A program made the position numbers and the translations under genes. The notes below the pieces were generated by a model. The model was not told the origin of the DNA and did not search any database. It was given only the letters and a program-made list of their open reading frames with translations. This document shows, in pieces, positions 8,641 through 17,570 of a stretch of DNA of 46,581 nucleotides. Every line of letters starts with the position of its first letter. The stretch's first letter is position 1. The DNA comes from a virus: positions 1-46,581 of the IMG/VR virus record IMGVR_UViG_3300044766_000022; one strand, 5' to 3'.

Positions 8641-9419
8641 TCAAACGGCATTCAGCGGGCGTGGCTTTTGCTCTTTAATGTAAGTTATCAGTGAGTAAAA
8701 TTCCTTCGTAGTCAGTTTTTTAATGGGTTGATAGGTATAAGATTGCAACACGATGCAAAGGCGTTCAAAGTCTTGCTCTATTTTTAACTCCTCTGACTGT
8801 TTGCCCGTAAACTTACGAGGTTTTATCTGTGCAATGAACCATTTATTTACTTCTTCAATGTCGGTGGATAAATCAACATCTTCGATTATCTCCGTTAACA
8901 TTGCATCGGTTAGCTTCTTTAGCTTGTAGTTGTAGAATTTTTCCTGTGTGTTATTGTCTGCATAAACCGCCGGAAACATTGCATCAATTTGCTGATAAAA
9001 GTGAATGCGGATTTCCTTGCTTTTTTTTTTAATGCCGCTTGTGTAAACCCGGCTTTGTTTAACTCAATCAAAATCTCTTTTAACCCGGTTTCCGAATAGT
9101 CCTTAAATTCCCGCCCGTTGATCGAGTGTACCAAACAAGCAAATGATAACTGATTTGGCAAGACTGCCTGACCTATAAAATCAAACAACTGGCGAAAATT
9201 ATTTAACTCCTCTGTGATCTTATCTTTATTGCCTTCCTGTGCTAAGGCATAGAGATTTTTCAAGTGTTTTTCGTCTAAGTCTTTCAGCCCGGACCCGATA
9301 GAGCTATCGATTAACTGGTATTTATTCCATAGCGAATAATTACCTACAGGCAAATTATCCGGATCGTCGTACAGCGTCACGGTGTTCCTGTCCAGGAACC
9401 CACATTTAACGGTTTGCAT
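8641..9419 (-). CDS. Tail assembly chaperone, long -1 frameshift product (G-T type fusion)
   Basis: The upstream frame (from ATG 9419) and the downstream frame (ending at 8641) overlap and are joined by a run of ten A on the coding strand at 9021-9030 (TTA AAA AAA AAA G). A -1 slip there puts the ribosome exactly into the downstream frame, which is open from the slip to its stop. The predicted fusion is about 259 aa: 133 residues of the first frame plus 126 of the second. An overlapping two-frame chaperone gene directly before the tape measure is the classic siphovirus arrangement (lambda G/GT). The chaperone would coat the tape measure during tail assembly. Confidence 0.75.
8919..9419 (-). 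CDS. Tail assembly chaperone, short product
   Basis: 166 aa in the zero frame from ATG 9419. It is mostly helical (LKDLDEKHLKNLYALAQEG, LKEILIELNKAGFTQAALKKK), as expected for the G-type component. After the A10 slippery run the zero-frame tail is Arg/Phe-rich (FISKLMQCFRRFMQT) and low in similarity to the rest. The start overlaps the end of the glycosyltransferase gene by 14 bases. Confidence 0.75.
   Translation of the reverse strand: MQTVKCGFLDRNTVTLYDDPDNLPVGNYSLWNKYQLIDSSIGSGLKDLDEKHLKNLYALAQEGNKDKITEELNNFRQLFDFIGQAVLPNQLSFACLVHSINGREFKDYSETGLKEILIELNKAGFTQAALKKKARKSAFTFISKLMQCFRRFMQTITHRKNSTTTS
9021..9030 (-). promoter_or_regulatory. A10 slippery site for -1 ribosomal frameshifting
   Basis: Ten consecutive A on the coding strand, read TTA AAA AAA AAA GCA in frame 0. 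A -1 shift gives AGC AAG GAA and enters the long downstream frame ending at 8641. Homopolymer runs can also shift by transcriptional slippage or sequencing error, but the position between the chaperone frames and before the tape measure favours programmed recoding. Confidence 0.7.
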
Positions 9420-10266
9420 ATACCAGTACGTTTTTATTGTTTGCTACTTTTGCGATCTTCAAATAGCTTTTATTTTTTGTCAGGTGATATAGGAGTGTAT
9501 AGGCTTCCGACATATCCGGATTAACGATTAATGCTTTTGACAGCGATTCAATCGAACGGTGATTTAACCCCACTCCGATGTAAGCCTTACCCAGACAAAG
9601 GTAAATATCTGCCAATTCACGCCCGCCGCCGTACATAAAAGATGCTTCGTTCAAATAAAATATAGCCATTTCGTTCGATCCCCGGTATAGGTATTCTTTG
9701 CCCAGATAGTAGGTCTCACGTGGCGAATTTGGGGACTTCTTCAGAAAGGCAGTCAATATCCTTATTCCCCTGTCCGGATCGTTCCTGCGGCCCCATCCGT
9801 CGTTCGTTGATCGGATTTCAATAGAAGAAACCGTGTCGGCTTGCGTGTTTAAACATTCGTGATAAACACCCCGCCAAAAGATAGATTGTTTACGCCTGTA
9901 AAGACGATTTTGTAAACAGTTTTCTTTTTCGGTTACAACGTTAACCGATATTACCTGGCGTTTCTCCAGGCAAATTTCCCTTATCTCTTTCGGTGAAGAT
10001 ACAAGGTATTCGTCGGCATCAATTGAAAGTACCCAATCACCGTTGCAATAAGTCAGTAACTTGTTTCGCGTTTCACCAAAATCATCATCCCAGATCGAAT
10101 GATAAACCTTTGCACGGTTGTTGAAACAAATATCAATTGTCGCATCCGTTGAGCCTGTGTCTAATACAACAATCTCGTCAAATCCTTTTAGTGATTTCAA
10201 ACAGCGATCAATACACCCCTGCTCGTTGCGGGCAATAATAGCAGCGGTTAAAAAAGGCTTTTCCAT
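9406..10266 (-). CDS. GT2-family glycosyltransferase with C-terminal TPR-like repeats
   Basis: Start taken at ATG 10266 (MEKPFLTAAIIARNE), which shares one base with the preceding stop (TAATG); 286 aa. The GT-A fold is clear: IIARNE near residue 9, LDTGSTDAT for nucleotide-sugar binding, and SIDADEYL with the metal-binding DxD near residue 80. The C-terminal third has TPR-like helices (YYLGKEYLYRGSNEMAIFYL, LGKAYIGVGLNHRSIESL). This GT2-plus-TPR layout is known from protein glycosyltransferases such as the SunS type. Because it sits inside the neck/tail cluster, glycosylation of a virion protein is a reasonable inference; host surface modification is the alternative. Confidence 0.88.
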   Translation of the reverse strand: MEKPFLTAAIIARNEQGCIDRCLKSLKGFDEIVVLDTGSTDATIDICFNNRAKVYHSIWDDDFGETRNKLLTYCNGDWVLSIDADEYLVSSPKEIREICLEKRQVISVNVVTEKENCLQNRLYRRKQSIFWRGVYHECLNTQADTVSSIEIRSTNDGWGRRNDPDRGIRILTAFLKKSPNSPRETYYLGKEYLYRGSNEMAIFYLNEASFMYGGGRELADIYLCLGKAYIGVGLNHRSIESLSKALIVNPDMSEAYTLLYHLTKNKSYLKIAKVANNKNVLVYANR

Positions 10267-11186
10267 TAAGGTATTTGGGTTATTGTTAATGTTCCTGTAT
10301 TCGTTACCCTGACCTTCCAACGGTATCCGTTTGGGCTTCTTAAAATAAAAGCTGCCGTTGAATCTATACCTTCAATCGGGGCCGTTGATTTTAATACCGT
10401 ACTGTCAAGCGTTACGGTTTGGAAATCATCTCCGAAATTGTAATTTGCGTTTAAAATGATTTTATTGCTACTATAAAGATTTATCAATCCATCATATCCA
10501 TTTGATGAAGAAACCCCGCTTTGAATAAGAACAGACCCGCCGTTGCCGTTATCAGAATTGCCGGCTGCTAAATATATCTCACCGCCTACGCCCTGATGTT
10601 TTGCATCGCCCCCAAATAATCTTACCGGCCCACCATCACTGTTATCGTATTTTAATCCGTCACCGCCGTTTAACTGTACCTCGCCGCCCGCTTGTCCGGA
10701 TTCATAACTATCTGCACCTACTAAAATAACGTGGCCTCCCCTCCCCATGCAGATTGAATCATTTTTTACCTCACCTCCCATTAACCATAAAATACCTCCA
10801 TCGTTGCCGTTACTCGCACCGGCTTTTATTTTCAACTCCGTACCCGGCCTGCCAGGTGTTACGGTATCGTATATAGTTTGATCTTTTACGGTTATATAAC
10901 GACCTGTATTATTTAATGAATCTATTGCAGTAAATACAAGGCTTCCATTGATGGTTAATGTAGTATCAACAATATTCCATAAAGCACCCCCGACCTTGCT
11001 TGCAGAATCCAGCTTGCTACCATTAAAATAAAGCCTGTGATTCAGGTTGTAAAGTTTGTCGGTTATAACCGTAGGTATTGTATGTGGTGTTACCTGGTAC
11101 CATTGCCCTATAAAACCAGTCTTAGTATCAGCCGTTTGCCCGAATATAGCAAAAGGAAACAGCAAAAGAATAAGTATCTTTTTCAT
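10266..11186 (-). CDS. Secreted fibre-like protein, 306 aa
   Basis: I choose ATG 11186, which overlaps the preceding stop as ATGA and opens a signal peptide (MKKILILLLFPFAIFGQ). The mature part has many Gly/Asn-rich short strands (GGEIYLAAGNSDNGNGGSV, GGPVRLFGGDAKHQGVGGE) typical of phage spikes or beta-solenoid fibres. The C-terminus (FILRSPNGYRWKVRVTNTG) resembles small fibre caps. It is one of two signal-peptide proteins lying outside the main fibre cluster, just before the glycosyltransferase. Confidence 0.78.
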   Translation of the reverse strand: MKKILILLLFPFAIFGQTADTKTGFIGQWYQVTPHTIPTVITDKLYNLNHRLYFNGSKLDSASKVGGALWNIVDTTLTINGSLVFTAIDSLNNTGRYITVKDQTIYDTVTPGRPGTELKIKAGASNGNDGGILWLMGGEVKNDSICMGRGGHVILVGADSYESGQAGGEVQLNGGDGLKYDNSDGGPVRLFGGDAKHQGVGGEIYLAAGNSDNGNGGSVLIQSGVSSSNGYDGLINLYSSNKIILNANYNFGDDFQTVTLDSTVLKSTAPIEGIDSTAAFILRSPNGYRWKVRVTNTGTLTITQIP

Positions 11187-12139
11187 ATCGAACGGTATAT
11201 AAAACAAACATTTAAAATTGCCCCATTAAAAGTGTCACCAGCACCGGCGTGATTAAGATAAACTGAAGTAGCGTTAAAAAGATCGTAAACAGATTCGATG
11301 GTCAGCGTGTTTAGTCCGGCAATAATAGGTAAAGATTGCACAACTTCGGTCCCCCCGGAGGAAGTACCTAAACTCACCTGGCAGGCTTTATCCGATGTGA
11401 TTTCGGCATACAACAACATCATCCCTGCGGGTACAAGCGAAGTAAAAACCTGGTCAGTGGAAACGGGAGGAAAACATTTTTTAGTACCGGCGTTGATTGT
11501 TACCGGGGTTGTTGAGGATTCGTTACATTGCTCTTTTACCGTAAGCTCACCTTCGAAGCGAAAAGCAAACATAGGGTATTGAAGGTATTGCCCGTCTGAT
11601 TCGTTCAGCGTATAGCCTTTAAAAACATCTTCAATCTTGTTCTGATAAACCGATTGTATGTTAAATGTCCCGTTCATCAGTTTCATTTGACGGCTTAAAA
11701 TCCCTATGATTTCATCTTGTATCGATTGTTTAAAATAACGATAATCGAGATTAACAGTTCCTTTCGTATGGATAAGTTTATCCATATTGCCGTAGACAAC
11801 AAGCGATACATTGCGTTTAATGATACTGTAACGATTCTTTGACGCCTCCCCCTCAGGCTGCATCGGCTCGTACTTTGTAGGATCGTCGGCGTCCCAAAAA
11901 CCATAACCGGGCCACATGTCATTTGCCAGCAAATTTACAGGATCCTTAGTAACGGACTGGAAAAGTGCCGGGAATACTTTTTTATCCTTCGATGTTCGTT
12001 TCTCTACCTGGCAAAAGAATGTCATCGAATACGCCCCCCCGGCATTCAGCGCGTCGGTCATTCGCCTTACAGATAGGTTTACGTTGGTCTCCGATCCAGT
12101 TAAAAATGCTATTTGGTTAACCGGTTTTTTTTGGCTCAT
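11183..12139 (-). CDS. Structural protein of the neck/tail module, 318 aa
   Basis: No signal peptide. The body is mixed alpha/beta (VNLSVRRMTDALNAGG, NVSLVVYGNMDKLIHTKG), with a C-terminal beta domain of about 110 residues (VFTSLVPAGMMLLYAEITS). Located between the neck-type genes and the tail chaperone, with an ATGA overlap to the next gene. A completion, terminator or tail-associated role is possible; no family recognised. Confidence 0.65.
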   Translation of the reverse strand: MSQKKPVNQIAFLTGSETNVNLSVRRMTDALNAGGAYSMTFFCQVEKRTSKDKKVFPALFQSVTKDPVNLLANDMWPGYGFWDADDPTKYEPMQPEGEASKNRYSIIKRNVSLVVYGNMDKLIHTKGTVNLDYRYFKQSIQDEIIGILSRQMKLMNGTFNIQSVYQNKIEDVFKGYTLNESDGQYLQYPMFAFRFEGELTVKEQCNESSTTPVTINAGTKKCFPPVSTDQVFTSLVPAGMMLLYAEITSDKACQVSLGTSSGGTEVVQSLPIIAGLNTLTIESVYDLFNATSVYLNHAGAGDTFNGAILNVCFIYRSI

Positions 12140-12299
12140 TTTCCAGTTCTTTTATCCAGGCTCTTAAAACTTTTAACTTTTGACGGTGTGATCGGTATTG
12201 CTGCAGTATCAAAAGGATAGTTCCTTCATAAGAAATCAGATCTTCCTCCAGTGAGTTGATCTGTTCTTTAATTTGCTTCAAGCACTCTAAGTCGCTCAA
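12117..12299 (-). CDS. Small coiled-coil protein, 60 aa
   Basis: Start codon is TTG at 12299; no in-frame ATG precedes. Almost wholly helical (LKQIKEQINSLEEDLISYEG, YRSHRQKLKVLRAWIKEL). It overlaps both flanking genes by about 20-30 bases, as this compact genome often does. Function unknown; the unusual start and double overlap lower confidence. Confidence 0.55.
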   Translation of the reverse strand: MSDLECLKQIKEQINSLEEDLISYEGTILLILQQYRSHRQKLKVLRAWIKELENEPKKTG

Positions 12300-12699
12300 T
12301 TAATAAAGGTTTTACTTTTTCACGTAATAAATCCAGGTTTTCGTCGGTTAGTCCCGGAACATCGGAATACCGGCTCATTAATTCTAAGGTTTTACGGTCT
12401 GTCGATCCCAAGGTTATGCTGTCTCTGCCTGCTTTAACAAACCATGCTGCGTAAAAGTCCCCGGTATCTTTTAATGTCATGTGATCGTAACGCTGATTTT
12501 TTTCTTTTTTCTTTTTAACCGTGAACGGAGTATAAGGCGGTAAGGATTCCCCGGTTGTCTTTATCCCTTTTCCGAATAATTGGTCTAAGGTATTCATTTT
12601 TTTAATATCCTCGCTCAAAGAAATAAGGATTTCATTCAACAACTTATTAACATCCAATTGTTGAAGCTGCGACAAACGACGTTGTAAATCTTCGATCAT
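12268..12699 (-). CDS. Head-tail joining / virion morphogenesis-like protein
   Basis: 143 aa. The N-terminus is a helix (IEDLQRRLSQLQQLDVNKLL). The centre has a basic segment (VKKKKEKNQRYDHM), then TLKDTGDFYAAWFVKAGRDS and ITLGSTDRKT. The strand-rich DTG and GSTD pattern is typical of gp10/virion-morphogenesis type neck proteins. Its order after the 436-aa structural gene fits a neck role; homology search not possible here. Confidence 0.6.
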   Translation of the reverse strand: MIEDLQRRLSQLQQLDVNKLLNEILISLSEDIKKMNTLDQLFGKGIKTTGESLPPYTPFTVKKKKEKNQRYDHMTLKDTGDFYAAWFVKAGRDSITLGSTDRKTLELMSRYSDVPGLTDENLDLLREKVKPLLIERLRVLEAN

Positions 12700-14006
12700 A
12701 TTGATCCGGCTTTTATTCCTGCGTTTTTCTTTTTAAAACAAGGACTATCGAAGTCCGAAAAATCCATGTCTATCATTTCCAATTCACGCTTGTATTCTGA
12801 TTCGATGCCGAAAAAGTTACTCTCCGCGATACCTTTAAGATCAAGTAACACCTGTCTGCGTTGTTGCTCTGTGATTGCGTTCTGGCGGTTCGTATAAAGC
12901 ACCTGGTTTGCCATGCGGATGACCACTTGTTTTAACAGTGCCATTTTGAACCTTCGCTTTTCAGTGATCAAAAAGTCGGTTATATCACAGCAAACATCTA
13001 TTTTGAGGTTCATGCCAAAGTTAGAGTTCCAGACAAAACCTACTTTTTCGATGTCAAACATTGATGTACCTGACAGATCGCTGGCGTTTACGGTGATCGG
13101 CTCTACTTTTGCGTATTTGTTATATAGATTCTGTGACCAGACGTTATGCATGTCCTTGTTGCAGGTCAGGCATGGTACTTTCGAAAAGTCGTAATCTTTG
13201 TTAACGGCCTGACCTGTAATATCATCTTCAAAATAACCTACAAAATAACACCCTGAATCGGTTTGATTTGCTACCGTAGTCTGGTCCAGATTGTAATACG
13301 GGAGTAGTTTATCAACCGATATCCATTGAAAATTGTTTGCCCCGGCGGTCGTTACAACGGGTATAGTGTAAAGTGGTGTTGATTTTGATGAGTGGAAGAT
13401 ATAAAGATTAAAGTTTTGATTTTGAGTAAACTGGAAGCCTACAAAATTCAAACGAACGGCTATTCCTGCCTGGCGCTGCGGGGTCAGACGAAAACCAACA
13501 AATCTACCCTCCCTTATTATTGTATTAGGTATCCGGCCAGCCCCGTCAAATATCATTACAGAATCGTACAAAGCCTTAATGGAGTTGTTCATTTTCTTGA
13601 CCGTTAACCATTCCTCGATTACGGTCAGCGCAGCCTGATTTGTAATGTTTAACAATTCCTGCTCGAACTGTAAACGCCAGTAAGCAGACGTAGCCGATGG
13701 CGTGTTGCCGGTGTTTGGCGTTCCTACGGTTCCCGACAGCGAGACATAGGCTCTGGAGTTATAAAGTACCTTATCGCCGATAACATAAGCCCCGATAGCG
13801 CTATAGGTAGCAAACGCCAACGTATCAAAGTTATCTAGGCATGCATCCATCGTCTCTATGGATAAAAACGGGTAGGAGTCCTGAAAATAAAGCCCCGTAT
13901 CCGATGCGGTTAACAACGATGAAATCTGTGGAATGTCAGGATCCGATGGCTGGCGGTGTCCCACTAATCCCTGAAAAGCAGTTTTTATTCTTGTAACGTC
14001 ATACAT
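12696..14006 (-). CDS. Structural protein with a carbohydrate-binding-like insert, 436 aa
   Basis: It follows the major capsid gene across a terminator-like hairpin. Residues about 65-112 contain AYVIGDKVLYNSRAYVSLSG, a TGNTPSATSAYW ending and surrounding strands, which resemble CBM5/12 or chitin-binding modules inserted in virion proteins. The rest is beta-rich with several Cys (CLTCNKDMHNVW, VCCDITDF). The end is a helical, Arg-rich stretch. Likely a head, neck or portal-adjacent structural protein; exact role unknown. Confidence 0.65.
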   Translation of the reverse strand: MYDVTRIKTAFQGLVGHRQPSDPDIPQISSLLTASDTGLYFQDSYPFLSIETMDACLDNFDTLAFATYSAIGAYVIGDKVLYNSRAYVSLSGTVGTPNTGNTPSATSAYWRLQFEQELLNITNQAALTVIEEWLTVKKMNNSIKALYDSVMIFDGAGRIPNTIIREGRFVGFRLTPQRQAGIAVRLNFVGFQFTQNQNFNLYIFHSSKSTPLYTIPVVTTAGANNFQWISVDKLLPYYNLDQTTVANQTDSGCYFVGYFEDDITGQAVNKDYDFSKVPCLTCNKDMHNVWSQNLYNKYAKVEPITVNASDLSGTSMFDIEKVGFVWNSNFGMNLKIDVCCDITDFLITEKRRFKMALLKQVVIRMANQVLYTNRQNAITEQQRRQVLLDLKGIAESNFFGIESEYKRELEMIDMDFSDFDSPCFKKKNAGIKAGSI

Positions 14007-14020
14007 AACAGGTAGGTATT

Positions 14021-14058
14021 AAAAAAGGGGCGGCCGTAAAAAGACCAGCCCCCTTTTC
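14021..14058 (-). terminator. Intrinsic terminator-like hairpin after the major capsid gene
   Basis: On the minus strand a G/C-rich arm (AAAAGGGGGC) pairs with GCCCCTTTT across a loop containing GGTCTTTTTACGGCC, and the second arm runs into six T. It lies in the 69-bp gap after the capsid stop. Partial termination here would raise capsid mRNA relative to the genes below, which show no obvious promoter of their own. Confidence 0.7.
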
Positions 14059-14075
14059 GGATGAACATGAAAAGA

Positions 14076-15104
14076 TTAGGTTTTCGATAAACCGAATTTA
14101 TAAATCGTACCGGCATAGGTCGCAATATCCTGATTGTAAGCATGCAGGAACGAATAATCGAACGATATACCGAACGATTCTACCGGTGTAGCCTGATCGG
14201 CTGCGCCGGTTTCTGTTGAATTCTCTCCACAAGCGGCCTGGAAGTATAATTCTGCCTCGATACCAAGTAAAGGTAACGGAATAGTACCCCAACGTTCGGC
14301 GCCGGCGGTATATCCTGAGCGGTTCTGCGGATTGATCCACGACATAAAGGCCAGCGATCCCTCGGGCATCACGAACACGGTATCGCGGTCACTTGCTGCT
14401 ACGGTACAACGGTTCGAATAATGGAACTTCTTACCCGGGATCTGATAGGCTGTATTTGTAGCATTCCCCGATCCCTGGGCACCGAGGAAGTTAACAAGTC
14501 CTGCAAATCTCGGCGAGGCTGCAATATTGAACGGCCCCGTAAGGTCGTTCTGCCCCATCACTGCATCGAGTTCGTTGAGGAAATTATTGGCATCGGCTGC
14601 CGGAACACCTGAAATATAAGAAGCAACGGTATAAGGGTTGCCGTCGGCTGCATTAACCTGTGCCATGTAGGTATTCAAGTAAGTATAAGCCGCCGTATCG
14701 AGCGAGGTTAAAAAGGCAATCTGGAGATCCAGCAGCTTTTTGCGAAAGTCTGCCTCGTAGCTGATAAAGTTGTTGACGTACTGTCCGGGGACCATCGTAA
14801 ACCCATCAACAATTGTGGTCCACGAAGGTGTAACGAATGCCGATACAGCCGGCTTAGTCCAGGCTGCGCATTTACGTGTAGTAGTCGGCGTGAATGCGGT
14901 CTTTTTAATAACCGGGATTGTCGTTGCCCGGCTCGATGCCGTCCGTCCGGCTTCGATCTGCGCCGTTGGAATGAGGTTTGGGGTGTCTGTCATAAATGCA
15001 TCGAGACATCCGTACTGCGAAATCCTGTGTTCAAATTTGTCCAGATTCGATAAGGCGTATTCCGCACGGTAGGAATCCAGAACTGTTGCTGCTAAGTAGC
15101 TCAT
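14076..15104 (-). CDS. Major capsid protein (probable)
   Basis: 342 aa, directly downstream of the coiled-coil scaffold gene, with a G/T-rich untranslated leader and a strong hairpin after the stop, all as expected for the most abundant protein. The sequence is rich in Ala, Thr and aromatic residues, with low Lys and few charges (LIPTAQIEAGRTASSRATTI, LVNFLGAQGSGNATNTAYQ), consistent with an HK97-fold shell protein. No signature motif can be proven by eye; assignment rests on position, size and composition. Confidence 0.75.
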   Translation of the reverse strand: MSYLAATVLDSYRAEYALSNLDKFEHRISQYGCLDAFMTDTPNLIPTAQIEAGRTASSRATTIPVIKKTAFTPTTTRKCAAWTKPAVSAFVTPSWTTIVDGFTMVPGQYVNNFISYEADFRKKLLDLQIAFLTSLDTAAYTYLNTYMAQVNAADGNPYTVASYISGVPAADANNFLNELDAVMGQNDLTGPFNIAASPRFAGLVNFLGAQGSGNATNTAYQIPGKKFHYSNRCTVAASDRDTVFVMPEGSLAFMSWINPQNRSGYTAGAERWGTIPLPLLGIEAELYFQAACGENSTETGAADQATPVESFGISFDYSFLHAYNQDIATYAGTIYKFGLSKT

Positions 15105-15158
15105 TTTGTTTTGGTTTTAAAGGTTAATACTAATTTGTTCTGGCTTCTCCTAACCGGT

Positions 15159-16076
15159 TTATGCTATTTTTAATTCTTTATAGTGTTCACTGTAAGCAAG
15201 GTTGTATTCTTCCTGGCTGATCTGGCCGGTTTCCTTTAAGTTTGTGAGGAACGTGGTTAGCTTCATCCGGCTGTCAACAGTCGGAGGAATCGATAGTTTT
15301 GATTTTGGGGTATCTCCCTGCCTTACGATTGGCTTACCGTCTGCTCCCAGGCCAGGTTGCTGAATTCCTTTGTCAATAATCGGGGTCAGTTTTTCGGTCA
15401 AGAACTGGGCGGCTGTGATCGGTACCATTGTTTTCTGGTCCAGGATTTTGTTCCCGTTCTGGTCTTTGAAGTAAAGCACGCCGTGTTCATCGTAATCCGA
15501 AAGCTGCATGGCCTCTGCTATCTTAACCTCAATGTAGTTTTGACGTACATCCTCCGGCATTACTGATTTGTCGATGAACTTAAAGCCTAAGATAGCACTT
15601 GAAAGATCGCTGCGCTTGCGTATCTTGACAGCCGATTGCTTTTCTTCGGTCAGCTTTGACTCCCATGTCTTTTCTGAATCTTTGTGCAATTGGCGTACCT
15701 GTGCCAGATCCTTTTCAAGTTGATCGATCTTTGATTTTGTAACCCCATCGGTTACGCCGTCTTTGATTTGTTTTTCCAATAGATCAACCTTCTCCTGATA
15801 CGTTTTGGTTTCATCGGCACGCCTGCGAATATCCGGGCCAAGTTCCTGTAAAACCTTGTAAGGCTTTTTCCCTTCAGGTACTTCAATGCCTAAAATGTCT
15901 TTAAAATCCTTTGCATAAGCACTATGAATCTTAAACACTTCGGGTTTCATGGCAGTTTCAATAACCGTCTTTTTGTGATTTTCTAAAAATGTAGTCTCTT
16001 CGCCGGTACTCCTAACGACGAAATCTGTCTCCTTTGAATCGTTGATTAATTTTATTGCTTCTTCTTTTGTTGCCAT
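15159..16076 (-). CDS. Scaffolding-type protein
   Basis: 305 aa, Lys/Glu-rich, with a long predicted coiled coil around residues 90-160 (RRRADETKTYQEKVDLLEKQ, KIDQLEKDLAQVRQLHKDSE). It sits immediately before the capsid gene, the usual place of scaffold. No protease domain is visible. The C-terminal helices (FLTNLKETGQISQEEYNLAY) could be the capsid-binding end. Confidence 0.75.
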   Translation of the reverse strand: MATKEEAIKLINDSKETDFVVRSTGEETTFLENHKKTVIETAMKPEVFKIHSAYAKDFKDILGIEVPEGKKPYKVLQELGPDIRRRADETKTYQEKVDLLEKQIKDGVTDGVTKSKIDQLEKDLAQVRQLHKDSEKTWESKLTEEKQSAVKIRKRSDLSSAILGFKFIDKSVMPEDVRQNYIEVKIAEAMQLSDYDEHGVLYFKDQNGNKILDQKTMVPITAAQFLTEKLTPIIDKGIQQPGLGADGKPIVRQGDTPKSKLSIPPTVDSRMKLTTFLTNLKETGQISQEEYNLAYSEHYKELKIA

Positions 16077-16107
16077 TACGATTTTCTCCTTATCGTTTAT
16101 TGATTTG

Positions 16108-17223
16108 TTAATAAAGTTTATTCCAGACTTTTATGGTTGCTTTTACAGTCCACGCTCCGGTACCTGAGTTCACGCCTGATACACGAACATAGCGCCCCAG
16201 GTCTCCGGTTACGGTTGTCCATAACTTTGTACCTGTATCGGTAAGCGCCCCGGTGGTCTGTAGCGTTGTCCAGTTCGTGTTATCGTTTGAGGTTTGAAGC
16301 AAGCAGGTCATCGACGCCGTACCGGAAGTTTCTGTTGCGGCCACTTGTACCGAATACCCATAAACACCGTTTAGCTGTGATGGATATGCCCAGTTCGTAG
16401 TGGCATTGCTCCCAACGGTAACAGTATTGGCAAGCACGTATAAAGGTGGACCGGACCCAAAGTCAGCACGTGGATAGAGTTTCAAAAGTACGGTAAGGTT
16501 ATCAACACCGGTGCCTGAATGAACACACTTAACCTTTACATATTGTCCCAAATTCCCGGTAAGGCTTTCGTAAATAATATTACCTGACTTTGTGGGCGCA
16601 TAGGTTTGTAGAACTTCATAGCTTGTTCCGTCATTCGAGGTTTCCAGTGTACAGGTTGATGTTCCGTTTCCAGAAACCGAATCATTGATTATCTGAATGG
16701 CATAAGCATATACGCCTGATAAAATACCGGATACATAGTTATGCGTTACGGTATTGGTTTGTACGGCTGCGTTTGCGAGTTTTATAACAGCCAAACCCGG
16801 ACCGAAGTTTCTTTTTTGCGGAAAGATCATCCATTTGACATAATGGTACATCGTATCGGTGTTGCCTGTCTGTAGCGCGTAGGCGCGTATGTAAGTTGAG
16901 GCGACACCTGTCATATAAGCCGTCGTAGTACTCTTAGCAGCCGAAGCCGTATTGCCGTGCAGCGTGGCGTAAGCATACCAGTGTGTACCGTCCAGTGATT
17001 TTTGAACGTAAACAGTGTCCTGCGTCGCTGTAGTGCCTGAGTGTTTTGTCAGTACGTCCTGCAACGTGAACACGAATACAGAATGAATCTCTTTTGGATA
17101 GAGATATGTCCCGGTATCTGCCCCGACGAGCTTATCCAGTGCGTGCGCGTAATATACGTAGTTATCCTGCGAGAACCCCGCAAAGGAGAACAAAAGGAAG
17201 ATGATTGTGATTAGCTTTTTCAT
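16108..17223 (-). CDS. Secreted protein with three tandem beta repeats
   Basis: 371 aa with a clear signal peptide (MKKLITIIFLLFSFAGFSQ). Three homologous units of about 110 residues follow, recognisable by VQKSLDGTHWYAYATLHG, LETSNDGTSYEVLQTY and LQTSNDNTNWTTLQTTG, each ending in a strand pair with a YVxV or YIRAY core. Such TSNDGT-W beta-sandwich repeats resemble phage decoration or adhesive domains. It sits between the portal and scaffold genes, where a head-decoration protein would be expected. A Sec signal would send the protein out of the cytoplasm, in conflict with capsid assembly. Confidence 0.78.
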   Translation of the reverse strand: MKKLITIIFLLFSFAGFSQDNYVYYAHALDKLVGADTGTYLYPKEIHSVFVFTLQDVLTKHSGTTATQDTVYVQKSLDGTHWYAYATLHGNTASAAKSTTTAYMTGVASTYIRAYALQTGNTDTMYHYVKWMIFPQKRNFGPGLAVIKLANAAVQTNTVTHNYVSGILSGVYAYAIQIINDSVSGNGTSTCTLETSNDGTSYEVLQTYAPTKSGNIIYESLTGNLGQYVKVKCVHSGTGVDNLTVLLKLYPRADFGSGPPLYVLANTVTVGSNATTNWAYPSQLNGVYGYSVQVAATETSGTASMTCLLQTSNDNTNWTTLQTTGALTDTGTKLWTTVTGDLGRYVRVSGVNSGTGAWTVKATIKVWNKLY

Positions 17224-17570
17224 TTCTTTTTGGGCCTCCCGCCCTTGTTTTCCGGCTTTACCGGGGTTTCAGCTTCCGGCTGTACGGGTTCTGGTTGCAA
17301 TGTTTCAGCTTCCGGCTGCTTCTTTCCTTTTTCATAGGTAGGATCGTGCAGGATTACGGCTTCGGCATATCCTAATACGGACTGCATGTTGTCCTTTTTG
17401 AAGTTGCGGTAATCGGCAGGCGATATGATAGAAACATGCTCTGTTTCAACCGAACGCTTTTCGTTCGGAATCCAGGTACGGATCAGCAGTTTTATGTGAT
17501 AATTGCCCTGCGAGTTTTCGGGGATCTCATAACCCGGCGCCCTGTTAGCTGGTACTTTGTTCTGTAGCAT
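17220..17570 (-). CDS. Small portal-adjacent protein with a charged C-terminal tail
   Basis: 116 aa. Residues 1-75 form a compact beta domain (NYHIKLLIRTWIPNEKRSVE). The tail is a Glu/Pro repeat (QPEAETLQPEPVQPEAETP) ending in GGRPKKK. It overlaps the portal gene end by 26 bases and the next gene by ATGA. Function unknown; a head-completion or regulatory role is possible from its position. Confidence 0.65.
   Translation of the reverse strand: MLQNKVPANRAPGYEIPENSQGNYHIKLLIRTWIPNEKRSVETEHVSIISPADYRNFKKDNMQSVLGYAEAVILHDPTYEKGKKQPEAETLQPEPVQPEAETPVKPENKGGRPKKK

Noticed and set aside
8641-8979. A separate gene starting at ATG 8979
   Set aside because: Its frame is open upstream to the A10 run and continues the chaperone; it is read here as the frameshift extension.
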